Notes under the pieces: model-generated
Told to the model about the DNA's origin: nothing
What the model saw: the letters and a program-made list of their open reading frames with translations, nothing else
The model's database searches: none
Shown here: piece by piece, positions 36,021-45,149 of the stretch
Position numbering within the stretch: the first letter of the stretch is position 1
Layout of the letters: the number at the start of each line of letters is the position of its first letter
Source of the DNA: CAWAWP01 sp963841205
GTDB lineage: Bacteria > Chloroflexota > Ktedonobacteria > Ktedonobacterales > JADMIN01
Assembly (NCBI GenBank): GCA_963841205.1
Contig: CAWJCH010000046.1
Location: 62,001 to 126,000 of the forward strand
Direction: 5' to 3'
DNA: 64,000 bases
Program-made: the position numbers and the translations under genes

Positions 36021-37394
36021 TCACGTGGATGATGCCCCAGACGATGCCCCGCCGGCGAGAGCGTCTGCAGCCTTGCCTGCCCCGGCGGGGTGTGCTAATG
36101 GGCAGGACCGTGCGGCGTCATCGGCCAGCGGCAGTTCAAACCAGAAGGTCGAGCCGCGCCCCACCTCACTGTCAACTCCGACTGTGCCGCCGTGGCCCTC
36201 AGCGATGCGCTTGCAGATGTGCAAGCCGAGGCCGAGACTGCCGCCCGATCTGCGTTGCGCATGGACCCCTGCGGCCCGATAGAATCGCTGCCAGATGCGC
36301 TCTTGCTCACTCGCAGGCAAGCCCGGACCGTGATCCGCAACCGCCACCCGCGCACGCCCAGATTTGACGCCAACCCAGACGTCGATCGGCTGGTCTTCCG
36401 GGGAGTATTTTCGTGCGTTGCTCAAGTAGTTCGTGAGTACCTGGCTGATGGCATCGGGGTCGGCCATCACCTGTATCTGACCGTCACATGCCTCTGTGAG
36501 ATGCACCGCTCGCTGCGGCTCGGAGACTCGAAAATCCTCCACCTCGTCACGCACCACGTCCCTGAGATCGCAGCACTCGAAAGCGAAGTCGAGTTTGCCC
36601 GCCTGCGCCCGCGCACGATCAAACAGGAGCTCGATGAGCCGAGTTAGGCGCTCGGCGGCTTCGCCCGCCCCATCGAGGTTACGGTGTGTCTTCTCGCTGT
36701 GAGCCTGTAGCTCCGGCGTCACATCCTTCACCGATGAGATCAGCGCATTGTACGACTGCTTCGCAAGCTCAATGTAGCCGATCAGCACGGTGAGCGGCGA
36801 GCGCAGGTCATGGCTTGCGATGGCCATGAATTCATCTAGCTCGTCTTGCGCCCGTCGAGCGGTGAGCTCGTGTGCTTGCGCCTCCGCGCGCTCCTCAAGT
36901 GCCCGTCGTTTAGATCGCCCCGATGAGCTGGCCAACATGCTCATCACGAGGGCCACGCCCACGAAGAGCACGAGCGCCACTAGGCCCTCGATGCTGCTAA
37001 CCGCCGAACCATACGCGGGCCTGAAGAGCAGGTAATCCACCAATGCCACGCCGATGACGGCCGCCACCAGGCCGGTCAACGCACCCCAGTTCAGCGCAAC
37101 GAACACGACGACCAACAACACGAGCGTGCCAGGATAAGCGAACCGCGGAAGGGCGACAGCGAGAGCGAGCGTCAGGAGGGCGGCCAGCACCTGCAGAAGC
37201 ACCGAGAAGACATAACCGACGATTGGTTGCCGCCAGCGAGGGGGCAGCCAAGACGGGGTGAAGCTGTGGCTGTGCAACCACTGCCAACTCGCCGATGCGG
37301 CGTTTCGCCGCGTGAGTAAGCCCCCACGGAGAGTCGCCCGGCGGGTATCGAAGGGATTCCAGGTGGGCGAAGTATTGGGAGGCGTAGACTCCAT
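36021..37394 (-). CDS. Sensor histidine kinase with DUF4118 membrane domain
   Basis: A 457-residue kinase. Residues 55-150 hold four closely spaced helices of the KdpD-type DUF4118 domain. A coiled-coil segment ('RSKRRALEERAEAQAHELTARRAQDEL') leads to HisKA with the phosphorylated His in 'FMAIASHDLRSPLTVLIGYIEL'. The ATPase domain has N-box 'QVLTNYLSNARKYSPE', G1 'VADHGPGLP' and G2 'GGSLGLGLHICKRIAEGHGG'. No response regulator is adjacent, so it is an orphan. GGGAGGA precedes the ATG. Confidence 0.92.
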   Translation of the reverse strand: MESTPPNTSPTWNPFDTRRATLRGGLLTRRNAASASWQWLHSHSFTPSWLPPRWRQPIVGYVFSVLLQVLAALLTLALAVALPRFAYPGTLVLLVVVFVALNWGALTGLVAAVIGVALVDYLLFRPAYGSAVSSIEGLVALVLFVGVALVMSMLASSSGRSKRRALEERAEAQAHELTARRAQDELDEFMAIASHDLRSPLTVLIGYIELAKQSYNALISSVKDVTPELQAHSEKTHRNLDGAGEAAERLTRLIELLFDRARAQAGKLDFAFECCDLRDVVRDEVEDFRVSEPQRAVHLTEACDGQIQVMADPDAISQVLTNYLSNARKYSPEDQPIDVWVGVKSGRARVAVADHGPGLPASEQERIWQRFYRAAGVHAQRRSGGSLGLGLHICKRIAEGHGGTVGVDSEVGRGSTFWFELPLADDAARSCPLAHPAGAGKAADALAGGASSGASST

Positions 37395-37653
37395 GCGGTG
37401 TCCTCCCTTTCATTGACACGTCTCGGTCTCGTTCTCTGGACCCTCTCGACCCGAGGCGAGATTGGATCGAAGCCGAAATCGGCCGAGCCGAAACCAGTTC
37501 ACCTCGCGATGGCCAAGCGTCATGTGCCGCTGCGTGTCGCTCGACATCCCACGCGACCTAAAACGTGGATTGTCACGAGCCACTCCACGCCAGTGTGCCA
37601 CACCGGCGTGAGGGCAAACGAAGCAAAGAGTTACTATACTCTTACCGTTCTGC

Positions 37654-37835
37654 GCCAGGAGGCTCCGCCCTTCAGAGCTGGGGATGAATGGCCTCTTGGC
37701 TGGGGATGAATGGCCTCTTGTCATCGCCGCGCCATGTTGCTATGCTGTTTGCGAGCTTTGGCTCTCGCCCTGGGGCATCATGGCGTGGGGTGCGACTCCT
37801 AGAAGCCCCCGGCTTGCGCCGTGGGGAGATGTCAC
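37654..37835 (-). repeat. IS200/IS605-derived miniature element, family B copy 2
   Basis: The complement matches 12949-13112 over most of its length, including the CCCCACGGC...GCCGGGGGCTTCT hairpin (37801-37826) and CCACGCCATGATGCCCCAGG. It differs by a direct duplication of 22 bp (37678-37699 and 37700-37721) next to the other terminal hairpin. Confidence 0.65.
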
Positions 37836-37840
37836 TATCC

Positions 37841-37912
37841 GGTCTCGAACGTCATTACGCGCCCCGTGCGGTTCGGGAAAGCCGCACGGGGCGCGTAATG
37901 ACGTTCGAGACC
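37841..37912. repeat. Perfect 31-bp inverted repeat (72-bp cruciform)
   Basis: Arms at 37841-37871 and 37882-37912 are exact complements around the 10-nt loop TTCGGGAAAG. It lies 5 bp after the family B miniature element. No T-run follows. It is far longer and more perfect than the IS hairpins in this window. Confidence 0.8.
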
Positions 37913-38021
37913 TGGCCGACGTGAATGTGGGTGAACGAGGTCCTGTCTGCGTGAGGAGCGAGAAGTGCACCGCCTCCCAGGCGACGACCTCGCCAGCGCT
38001 CGAGTTGCTTGACGAGAGGGC

Positions 38022-38240
38022 CTAAGTGATCGCACAGCATCGGGCGACCGCACGCTTCTCGACCTTGCCGAACAGCCCCCGTGGCGAAGCTGCCTTATAG
38101 GTCTGCGCCCACCTCTCGCCGAGCAACCGCCTGATGCCGCCCTTCGCCTCGGCGACGGCCTCCAGCTCGTCGAGGTTGTACCCCAACAGGTCGCCAAAGC
38201 CGGAGAGGCCCGCATTGTAGTACGAGGGCGCCGAGCCCAC
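38022..38240 (-). CDS. Small protein of unknown family (possibly a gene remnant)
   Basis: A 72-residue frame starting at GTG 38240: 'MGSAPSYYNAGLSGFGDLLGYNLDELEAVAEAKGGIRRLL'. I recognise no family, but the stretch 'DLLGYNLDELEAVAEAKGGIRRLLGERWAQTYKAASPRGL' aligns with the decayed frame at 41229-41471 ('NDLLAFVLKGLEQVAEAEGGLR' then 'PAEEWAKVHKVQSPRGL'). Two related copies flank the MASE1 kinase, so this is probably a real coding sequence or its remnant. No good ribosome-binding site. Confidence 0.4.
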   Translation of the reverse strand: MGSAPSYYNAGLSGFGDLLGYNLDELEAVAEAKGGIRRLLGERWAQTYKAASPRGLFGKVEKRAVARCCAIT

Positions 38241-38252
38241 CGTAGCTTGGAG

Positions 38253-40739
38253 TTAGCGCTTTCCTGACGGGCGTGGCCGCACCCTGTTGAGCGGTAGGAT
38301 GGCGGATACCAGTGTGCCCCGAGGAGACGAATGAACCTCTAGCCGTCCACCCAGCTGTTGCAACCGTTGACGCATGCCGGCGATGCCCACGCCCAGCTCG
38401 GCATGGCCATGGAGGCCGCTTGTCGAGCCACCCACCGCGTGCTCGAGATCCGCAGCGGTGATTCCCTTGCCATAATCCTGGACCCGGAGGCGTACCACGC
38501 CCGCGCGCATGCTGAGCCAGATGCGCGCGTTCGAGCTGCCGGAGTGGCGGAAGACGTTGGACAGTGCTTCCTGCGCCACCCGATAGAGCGCCGTCTCCAC
38601 CGGCGTTGGCAGGCGCCCAAAGTCCTTTTGTACTTGCAGGCCGGTGCGCACGCCACTGCGCTGGGCGAACCCCTCGACGTACCCCTCGAGCGCCACGGCC
38701 AGCCCATACGCGTCGAGTTGCGGCGGGTGGAGCAGGTAGGAGAGCGTGCGCATCTCGTTCGTCGCTTGACGCAGCAGGGCAGAACTGTCGTCCAGCATGC
38801 GCGCAATCGTCCCCCTATCCGAGCCGGCGGGGGTGAGCATGTGGTGTAATGCCGTCAGGTTCAGGTTGACGGCGGTGAGGGCTTGCCCCGTGCCGTCGTG
38901 CAGCTCGCGGGCGATGCGCCGTCGCTCATCGTCCTGTGCCCGCAGCAACTTTCCGCCGAGCCGTTCGAGCTCGTCCGCCATCTGCTTGTGCTCGGTGATG
39001 TCGATGGCCGAACCGATGTACCCGATGAATTCCCCGTCAGCCTCGACGCGCGGGACGCCGGAATCGATGATCCAGCGATACTGGCCGTCATGCCGCCGCA
39101 GCCGGTATTCCATCGTGAACGGTTGGCGTGCTCGCAAGGCTGTCATATATATCTCGAGGCAGCGGGTGCGATCGTCGGGATGGACCCCGTCTGCCCAACC
39201 GTCTCCTTCCTCCTGGGCGTGATCACGTCCGGTGAAGCGCAACCAGGGGGTGCTGAGAAACGTCACCTGCCCGTCGGGTCCAGCGACCCAGATCAGGACC
39301 GGCGCCGTGTCGGCCATGGCGCGGAACCGCTCCTCGCTGGCCCGCAGTTCGTCAGCGGCGCGTTTTCGTCCCGTGATGTCCTGGATCAGCGCGAGGGCAT
39401 AAAGGGGCACGCCCTCGCCGTCGCGCAGCAGCGTCACGTCCGCCTGTGCCCAGATGACTTGGCCATCCGCGCGCAGGTAGCGCTTCTCGTAGCTGAGCAT
39501 GGGGAACTCGCCGCGGGCCAGGCGTCGATGCAGCTCCACCTCGCCCTCGCGATCGCCGGGATGCGTGTATACGCTGAGCGGCATGGCGAGCAGCTCCTCC
39601 CGCGGGTAACCGAGCATGCGGCAGAACGCGTCGTTCACCTGGAGGCGCCCCCCCTCGCGCCGGTCGGCCAGGACGGCCCCGACCGCATTGAGCTCGAAGT
39701 ATGCGCGGTAACGCCTCTCGCTCTCCGTGGCGATCGCCAGCGCCTTATCGCGCTCGTGCACGAGCTTCACCTGCACATCCACATCCCGCCTGTGCTCCTC
39801 GACCAGCGCCGCTACGAAGAGGAGCGGCACGCCGATGACCAGCATATCCATCTGGAGTGTGAGAAGATTCGCCATTGTCGCGCGGGAAATTAGCGTGTCC
39901 GGCCCGCGAGCGATGCCAGCGACGTTGATCGCGCCGATCAGCGAGAGGGCGAGGGCGATGCCGCGCGGGCCGAAGCGAACGGCCGCCCACAACAGCAATG
40001 GCACCGGCAGATAGATGATCACCTGGGGCAAGTGGGGCGCATCTTCCGCCGGTTCCCCACTGGCGAACCCGATCGCTCCGCTGAGCAGGAGCCCGCCGTA
40101 CAACAGCATCGCCTCGATCCCGCGACGCCGCGAACTTGATAGGAGCTCGTCGAGGCTCGTGAGGAACCACAACACCAGCGCCGGGACCAGGACCAGATCG
40201 GTGACGCAGTCCCTGAGGAACCACTCCCACCACGCCGCCCAGAACGGGCTACCCGCGACGGCAAGCCCGCTTGCCGCCAAGCATGCGGCGGTCGCGGCCC
40301 CGATGAGGACGCTGGCCGCGAAAGCGCTTAGCGATCGTATGCTGGCGAGGGGTGGGGAGTACGGGTCAAGGCGTTGAGCGAGGCGCGCGAGGCGCGCGGT
40401 CGTGATGGGCCCGACGATGCTCGCTGCCCACACGAGCAGCTCCACCCCGAGCGGACTATGGTCGAACCAGGAGGCCCAGGCCGGGATGACCGTAGCGAGC
40501 AGCAAATAGGGTCCCCACCGGCCAGGGGGCAGCAGTAGCAAGTAGACAAGGAGCAACGTCTCGGCGGGATTGAAGGCTGCCCGGGGCGGCATGCCTCCTA
40601 GAGGGAGGGAGGCCGCTATGTACGCGGCGGCGAACACCAGGATGGGCGTGGCCGTATGGCGCTCCACGCGTGTGCGGAGCGAACGCCACCCCTTCTTCCA
40701 GGCATCGAGCATCTGGCTGCGGGTGAAGCCATGATCCAC
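38253..40739 (-). CDS. MASE1-PAS-PAS sensor histidine kinase (NarL-type HisKA_3)
   Basis: An 828-residue kinase. The start at GTG 40739 has AGGAGGT 5 nt upstream, better than any upstream choice. A MASE1 membrane domain (about residues 28-300, eight helices) is followed by a coiled coil, PAS 1 ('RRYRAYFELNAVGAVLADRREGGRLQVNDAFCRMLGYPREELL', about 325-435) and PAS 2 ('APVLIWVAGPDGQVTFLSTPWLRFTGRD', about 450-560). The HisKA_3 domain has 'RRRIARELHDGTGQALTAVNL' with the phosphorylated His, then the ATPase core ('ALYRVAQEALSNVFRHSGSSNARIWL', 'GVGIAGMRQRLQQLGGRLEV'). Partners of this type are LuxR/NarL regulators; none lies in the window. Confidence 0.92.
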   Translation of the reverse strand: MDHGFTRSQMLDAWKKGWRSLRTRVERHTATPILVFAAAYIAASLPLGGMPPRAAFNPAETLLLVYLLLLPPGRWGPYLLLATVIPAWASWFDHSPLGVELLVWAASIVGPITTARLARLAQRLDPYSPPLASIRSLSAFAASVLIGAATAACLAASGLAVAGSPFWAAWWEWFLRDCVTDLVLVPALVLWFLTSLDELLSSSRRRGIEAMLLYGGLLLSGAIGFASGEPAEDAPHLPQVIIYLPVPLLLWAAVRFGPRGIALALSLIGAINVAGIARGPDTLISRATMANLLTLQMDMLVIGVPLLFVAALVEEHRRDVDVQVKLVHERDKALAIATESERRYRAYFELNAVGAVLADRREGGRLQVNDAFCRMLGYPREELLAMPLSVYTHPGDREGEVELHRRLARGEFPMLSYEKRYLRADGQVIWAQADVTLLRDGEGVPLYALALIQDITGRKRAADELRASEERFRAMADTAPVLIWVAGPDGQVTFLSTPWLRFTGRDHAQEEGDGWADGVHPDDRTRCLEIYMTALRARQPFTMEYRLRRHDGQYRWIIDSGVPRVEADGEFIGYIGSAIDITEHKQMADELERLGGKLLRAQDDERRRIARELHDGTGQALTAVNLNLTALHHMLTPAGSDRGTIARMLDDSSALLRQATNEMRTLSYLLHPPQLDAYGLAVALEGYVEGFAQRSGVRTGLQVQKDFGRLPTPVETALYRVAQEALSNVFRHSGSSNARIWLSMRAGVVRLRVQDYGKGITAADLEHAVGGSTSGLHGHAELGVGIAGMRQRLQQLGGRLEVHSSPRGTLVSAILPLNRVRPRPSGKR

Positions 40740-41228
40740 GGGGCGACCTCCTGGGGCCTCAGGGTGACTCGATCGCCCAGAGTGGTCAGGAACGCGAGGG
40801 GCTGGGGGCCGCGAGTCGCCGCGAGGGCGCAGCGGGAATCTCCTCTGCCGCGGGGGGCTTACTTCCGGCCACCGCGACCGTTGCAATGCACCTGCCAATG
40901 ACTCGGCAAGACGAGTAAGCGGTCATCTCCTGCTGCCAACAGATGCCCTTCGCGGCGGCGAGGCAGGCACGCGTAAACGCGATATGCGTCTCGGCGCGCG
41001 CGAGATGCCCCGCTAAGCCACTGTATGAGCGGGCATGTGCTGCAGAGCGCGGGCGTAACCAACGGCGAAGCACCCTATTGGGTGCGTTCCTCCCGGAGGG
41101 AGTTATACAGGCAATCGTCCTCCTATTGTCAAGACGCTGCCCGGTACATGCTCGTTCCCCGCGGGAACTTAGTCAGACCATCTGATGGACCAGCGTGTCA
41201 CAATTTCTCATGCCGCACGGTCTCTCAC
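40740..41228. other. Intergenic region with two short hairpins
   Basis: No gene seen. Perfect stems GCACCC-TATT-GGGTGC (41070-41085) and TCCTCC-CG-GGAGGGA-like (41088-41101) sit next to each other, perhaps a decayed miniature element or an attenuator. Confidence 0.35.
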
Positions 41229-41471
41229 TCATAGTCCACGCGGAGACTGCACCTTGTGCACCTTGGCCCACTCCTCGGCGGGGAGTCAGCGGAGTCCGCC
41301 TTCGGCCTCGGCTACTTGCTCTAGTCCCTTCAGGACAAATGCGAGGAGGTCGTTCAACCTGAACACGTCCGCCTCGCGATTGAGTCGCAGCCGCACGACG
41401 CCCGCCGCGCCGAAGACCCCCAGCGCAATCCCAGCAACTGCTCGCGCTTCGTGGTTCGCTCCAACACACAA
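41229..41471 (-). pseudogene. Decayed relative of the small protein at 38022-38240
   Basis: One frame, interrupted by an in-frame TGA at 41286-41288, encodes 'RLNREADVFRLNDLLAFVLKGLEQVAEAEGGLR' then 'LPAEEWAKVHKVQSPRGL' and a final stop at 41229. It aligns over about 45 residues with the frame at 38022-38240. Unknown family. The stop suggests decay. Confidence 0.45.
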
Positions 41472-41723
41472 GTCATGGACCTATCCGACGCGAGTAGCAC
41501 CTCGCGCTGCGCTTGTCGTCGTGGGACGTGTCGCCTTGGTCGTTCGGAGGTGTGTCGAAACGCCCCACTCAGAGGCTACGAGCGAGATCAGGGGAGCGAC
41601 TTTACGCCGAGGGCAGATTCCACGGCCTCACTCGTGTCTGACTCACCCGCCGACTATCTCCGCGCCATCCTCACGCAAGGTTGGGCTGTGTCGACGTCCC
41701 CGTGCGCGCGAGCGGCGTCGCGT

Positions 41724-42302
41724 TCAGCGAAGGGTCTGGATAATCCCCGGCGTCTCCGCCTCGCCCTGCGCGACGTACAGGTAGCCCAGGGCGCAGAGGC
41801 GCTCGGGCAGGCCGAGCGCGCGGGCCAGATCCCGGTGCCGAAACTGCGCGAAAAGGTAGGGCGACGCGCCGGGGTCTCCGTTTGGCCCGGCCCACGCGCG
41901 AAGGATCGCGTCTACCCGCGCGACCGCCGCCGTCGTCCCGAATGCAGCGCAAAGCGCGTCCGCATCGCCGCCTCCCGGCGCCACATGCTCAACATTCTCG
42001 AAGTACGTGGGATCGGAGTTGTACTTGTCCACCTGGGCGCCGCCCTGAAATAGCAGGTAGACGAGGAAATCATCGTCGTGGACCAACGCCGCCAGCGCCG
42101 GGCATGCGAAGGCGCGCGAGAGCTCGGCGGCCAACGAGGCGAGGATTCGCTGGTCCTGCGACTCGCAAGCCGCGTCGTAGACCAATGTTACGCCGCCGAT
42201 CGTCGGCGCGACATACGCGTCTCGGCCCTGCGCGTGTAGATGCTCCACCACCGCCGCCTGCGTCGGCCCCTTCAGCGCGACATTGGTGTAAAAGGATCCC
42301 AT
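41724..42302 (-). CDS. Conserved hypothetical protein
   Basis: A 192-residue cytoplasmic protein starting MGSFYTNVALKGPTQAAVVEHLHAQG at 42302, after GGAGG at 8 nt. Recurring blocks are 'AYVAPTIGGVTLVYDAACE', 'CPALAALVHDDDFLVYLLFQGGAQVDKYNSDPTYF' and 'GDADALCAAFG'. Similar proteins occur in diverse bacteria without an assigned function; the 'HDDD..L.YLLF..G..VD.Y.S.P.YF' segment is the most distinctive. It stands alone. Confidence 0.65.
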   Translation of the reverse strand: MGSFYTNVALKGPTQAAVVEHLHAQGRDAYVAPTIGGVTLVYDAACESQDQRILASLAAELSRAFACPALAALVHDDDFLVYLLFQGGAQVDKYNSDPTYFENVEHVAPGGGDADALCAAFGTTAAVARVDAILRAWAGPNGDPGASPYLFAQFRHRDLARALGLPERLCALGYLYVAQGEAETPGIIQTLR

Positions 42303-42770
42303 GGGCACGCCTCCGTCACTCCATGGCCGCCCGCCTTGTGGTGCGCGTCGCACCATCCATCCTGGCTGCCGATGTCGCCTCGCCCATCCTATCATGCGCT
42401 CCTCTGACGACACGAGGTATGCATACTTGCGCTGAACACGTAGCGCGCTCACATCCTCGGACGGGTGCGGGGTGCCGCCCAAGTCGGCACTCCCGCCATC
42501 TCTCCCCGTTGGGGTCGTCGCCGGGCATCACCGGGCGCACTGAAGCTTAGACCTGTCACGGGGCGAGGGACGGTCAAACGCGCGACAGCATCCAGGCGTG
42601 TCGCCCAGCGAACACTTGCCCCTCCTCACGGCATTGAAAGAACGAGAAGGCGTATGTCGGCGCCGCCATCCGTTGATAAAGGGCAGGCACAACTTGACGG
42701 ACGCGGATAGTACACACTGGCAGCCGCATGTATGGGGCTGGGCACACTGCCGTGCGAGGGAGCGACGAGC
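42303..42770. other. Intergenic region, no gene seen
   Basis: About 470 bp between divergent genes. No convincing coding region, tRNA or terminator seen. The end supplies the GAGGGAG ribosome-binding site of the next small gene. Confidence 0.35.
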
Positions 42771-42970
42771 ATGACAAATGATGAGCGGTTCGCGCAGGCG
42801 GTTCCGCCTCCGGTGCCAGACATGCTGCGAGCGGCAACCGACTCACTTCTGCGCGTTATCGCGGCTGGCGGCCTCATCGCAGCCACCTACGCTGCCGCTT
42901 AAGCGCCTACGGCACGCACGATGCGGAGATGACGGTGGGGATTTTATACTTGCTCATCGGCTGGTATTAG
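42771..42970 (+). pseudogene. Small membrane protein, possibly frameshifted
   Basis: The ATG at 42771 follows GAGGGAG and encodes 43 residues (MTNDERFAQAVPPPVPDMLR...) ending at 42902 in a hydrophobic stretch 'LLRVIAAGGLIAATYAAA'. Another frame continues directly as 'AYGTHDAEMTVGILYLLIGWY' to a stop at 42970. Joined, they form a two-helix membrane protein of about 65 residues. Either a one-base indel near 42900 broke it, or the 43-residue form is the real product. No family recognised. Confidence 0.4.
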
Positions 42971-43196
42971 GCTTCCTCAGCGACTCTCAGTGTGTCAGCG
43001 CGAGGTGGCACCCACAGAAGTCACGCGGTCAACCGGGTGCCGGCCCACTACGCGAAGGAACAGTTGTATCAAGCGACAAGCCAGCAAGCATCGCGCGCGG
43101 CCAGCGTTTGGCGTCCGGCCGTCAGGAATCGCTGGCTTCCAGGCGGCCAGTAGGGCTTTCGTACCTTCGCCGAAGAAGCGTTTGAAGGAGCGTACC

Positions 43197-43985
43197 ATGG
43201 ATCTGCACCTGACTGGGAAGGCCGCCGTCGTCACCGGCGCGAGCAAAGGGATCGGCCTCGCCATTGCACGGGCGTTCGCCGAGGAGGGCGTGCGTGTGGT
43301 CGCCGCAGCCCGTGAGCGCACCGACGCCCTCACCGAGCTCGCTGACCGCTATCAGACCCGCTTCATCTCCGTGGACCTTACCACGCCCGAGGGCCCAAAG
43401 AGGATGATGGACGAGGCCGTGGAGGCCCTGGATGGTCTCGACATCCTCATCAACAACGTCGGCGCTGCCCATCCGCGAACGGGCGGATTCCTCACCGTCA
43501 GCGACGATGACTGGACGGCGAGCCTGACCATCAACTTCCTCGCCGCAGTGCGCACCACCCGCGCGGCGCTGCCCCAACTGCTCGCGTGCGGCTCCGGGGC
43601 CATCATCACCATCTCCTCGGTCAACTCTTTCCTCCCCGATCCGCTGGTGATCGACTACAGCGCCGCCAAGGCCTCCCTGGCGAATTTCTCGAAATCGCTC
43701 TCCAAAGAGGTTGGCCCGCGCGGCGTCCGCGTCAACACCGTCAGCCCGGGGCCGGTGGCCACGGACCTCTGGCTCGGCAAAGACGGCGTCGCTGCGACGC
43801 TTGAGCATGCCGGCGTGGGGAGTGCGGACACCGTCGCCAAACAGGCTGTGGGGGAGAGCGTGACGGGGCGCTTCACCCGCCCGCAAGAAGTAGCCGACCT
43901 CGTCCTGCTACTGGCGAGCGAACGCGCTAGCAACGTCACCGGGGCAGACTTCGTCGTCGACGGCGGGCTGATAACCACACTGTGA
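43197..43985 (+). CDS. Short-chain dehydrogenase/reductase (classical SDR)
   Basis: A 262-residue oxidoreductase starting MDLHLTGKAAVVTGASKGIG at 43197, with GAAGGAG upstream. NAD(P)-binding TGxxxGxG is at residues 14-21; 'LINNVGAAHPRTGG' carries NNxG; catalytic Ser and Tyr-x-x-x-Lys are in 'TISSVNSF' and 'VIDYSAAKASL'; 'GVRVNTVSPGPVATDL' is the classical loop. An Arg in 'AARERTDAL' near the end of strand 2 suggests NADP preference. Substrate unknown; related SDRs act on keto acids or secondary alcohols. Precedes the DUF5996 gene by 51 nt, likely one operon. Confidence 0.93.
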   Translation: MDLHLTGKAAVVTGASKGIGLAIARAFAEEGVRVVAAARERTDALTELADRYQTRFISVDLTTPEGPKRMMDEAVEALDGLDILINNVGAAHPRTGGFLTVSDDDWTASLTINFLAAVRTTRAALPQLLACGSGAIITISSVNSFLPDPLVIDYSAAKASLANFSKSLSKEVGPRGVRVNTVSPGPVATDLWLGKDGVAATLEHAGVGSADTVAKQAVGESVTGRFTRPQEVADLVLLLASERASNVTGADFVVDGGLITTL

Positions 43986-44036
43986 CACTCCAGCCGCCGC
44001 CTAACTGCTGACCCTCGACTCAACGGAGATAATCCT

Positions 44037-45005
44037 ATGGCTAACACGAAGAGACCCGCACACAACCTGCGCGGTGACGCAGGTCCCGCGGAGGGATCGC
44101 TGGAGGCTGCCCAACGCGCGATCTGGCCAGAGCTTCCGCTGGAGCAATGGCGGGACACTTATTCGACGCTGCACCTGTGGACGCAGATCGTCGGCAAGGT
44201 ACGGCTCGCGCTCTGCCCGCCGGTCAACCACTGGTGGTCGGCGACTCTCTACGTCAGCCCGCGCGGGCTGACGACCTCGTCCATTCCCTACGGCGCGATC
44301 TCCTTCGAGGTCCTCTTCGACTTCCACCACCACGCCGTGAGCATTCACACCGGCGCGGACGAGGGCCGCGACATGCCGCTACGCCCTCGCCCCGTCGCGG
44401 ACTTCTACCGCGAGTTCATGGGCAACCTGCACGCGCTCGGCATCGACGTCGGCATCAATACGCTCCCGCAGGAGGTCGCCGACCCGATCCGTTTCAACGA
44501 GGACTACGAGCACGCTGCCTACGATGCCGATGCCGTCGCGCGCTGGTGGAGCATCATGGTGGCGTCGGATCGCGTGCTCCAACGGTTCCGTGCGCAGTTC
44601 CTCGGCAAGTCGAGCCCAGTGCACTTCTTCTGGGGCAGCTTCGATCTCGCCGTGACGCGTTTCTCCGGTCGCCGTGCCCCAGAGCGCCCGGGCGCGGACC
44701 GCGTGACTCGCGAGGCGTATTCGCACGAGCTGAGCAGTTGCGGCTTCTGGCCGGGGACTCCGGGCGGCGCGGTCCGGGAGCCCGCATACTATGCCTACAT
44801 GTCCCCAACGCCCACCGGTTTCGCCGAGGCCGCCGGGGGACCGGCTGCCGCCCGCTACGTGCACGAGCTGGGCGAGTTCATCCTTCCGTATGACGCCGTG
44901 CGCTCCGCACCCGATCCGGAGGCCGCGCTGCTCGACTTCGCCCACAGCACCTACGAGGCCGGCGCCGACCTTGCGCGATGGGATCGCGCTGCGCTGGAAC
45001 ACTGA
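44037..45005 (+). CDS. DUF5996 family protein
   Basis: A 322-residue protein starting MANTKRPAHNLRGDAG, with CGGAGA upstream. Characteristic blocks: 'WRDTYSTLHLWTQIVGKVRLALCPPVNHWWSATLYVSPRGLTTSSIPY', 'FHHHAVSIHTGADEG', 'SSPVHFFWGSFDLAVTRFSGR', 'SHELSSCGFWPG' and 'YVHELGEFILPYDAVR'. The family is common in Actinobacteria and Proteobacteria; no function is known. Its proximity to an SDR and an FMN reductase on the same strand suggests a redox theme. Confidence 0.85.
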   Translation: MANTKRPAHNLRGDAGPAEGSLEAAQRAIWPELPLEQWRDTYSTLHLWTQIVGKVRLALCPPVNHWWSATLYVSPRGLTTSSIPYGAISFEVLFDFHHHAVSIHTGADEGRDMPLRPRPVADFYREFMGNLHALGIDVGINTLPQEVADPIRFNEDYEHAAYDADAVARWWSIMVASDRVLQRFRAQFLGKSSPVHFFWGSFDLAVTRFSGRRAPERPGADRVTREAYSHELSSCGFWPGTPGGAVREPAYYAYMSPTPTGFAEAAGGPAAARYVHELGEFILPYDAVRSAPDPEAALLDFAHSTYEAGADLARWDRAALEH

Positions 45006-45149
45006 TGCATGCAATCTATAGTTCGAGCGGTTAACGGCAAGAAGCGCCTCCTTCGCCTGTGGCGTCACACTCCGTAGCGGTGGCGCACCTGACAGAGTGA
45101 GCGTTGCGTATCGCAGCAGGCCGCATATCAACAGGAGGGCGCCCGCGAA

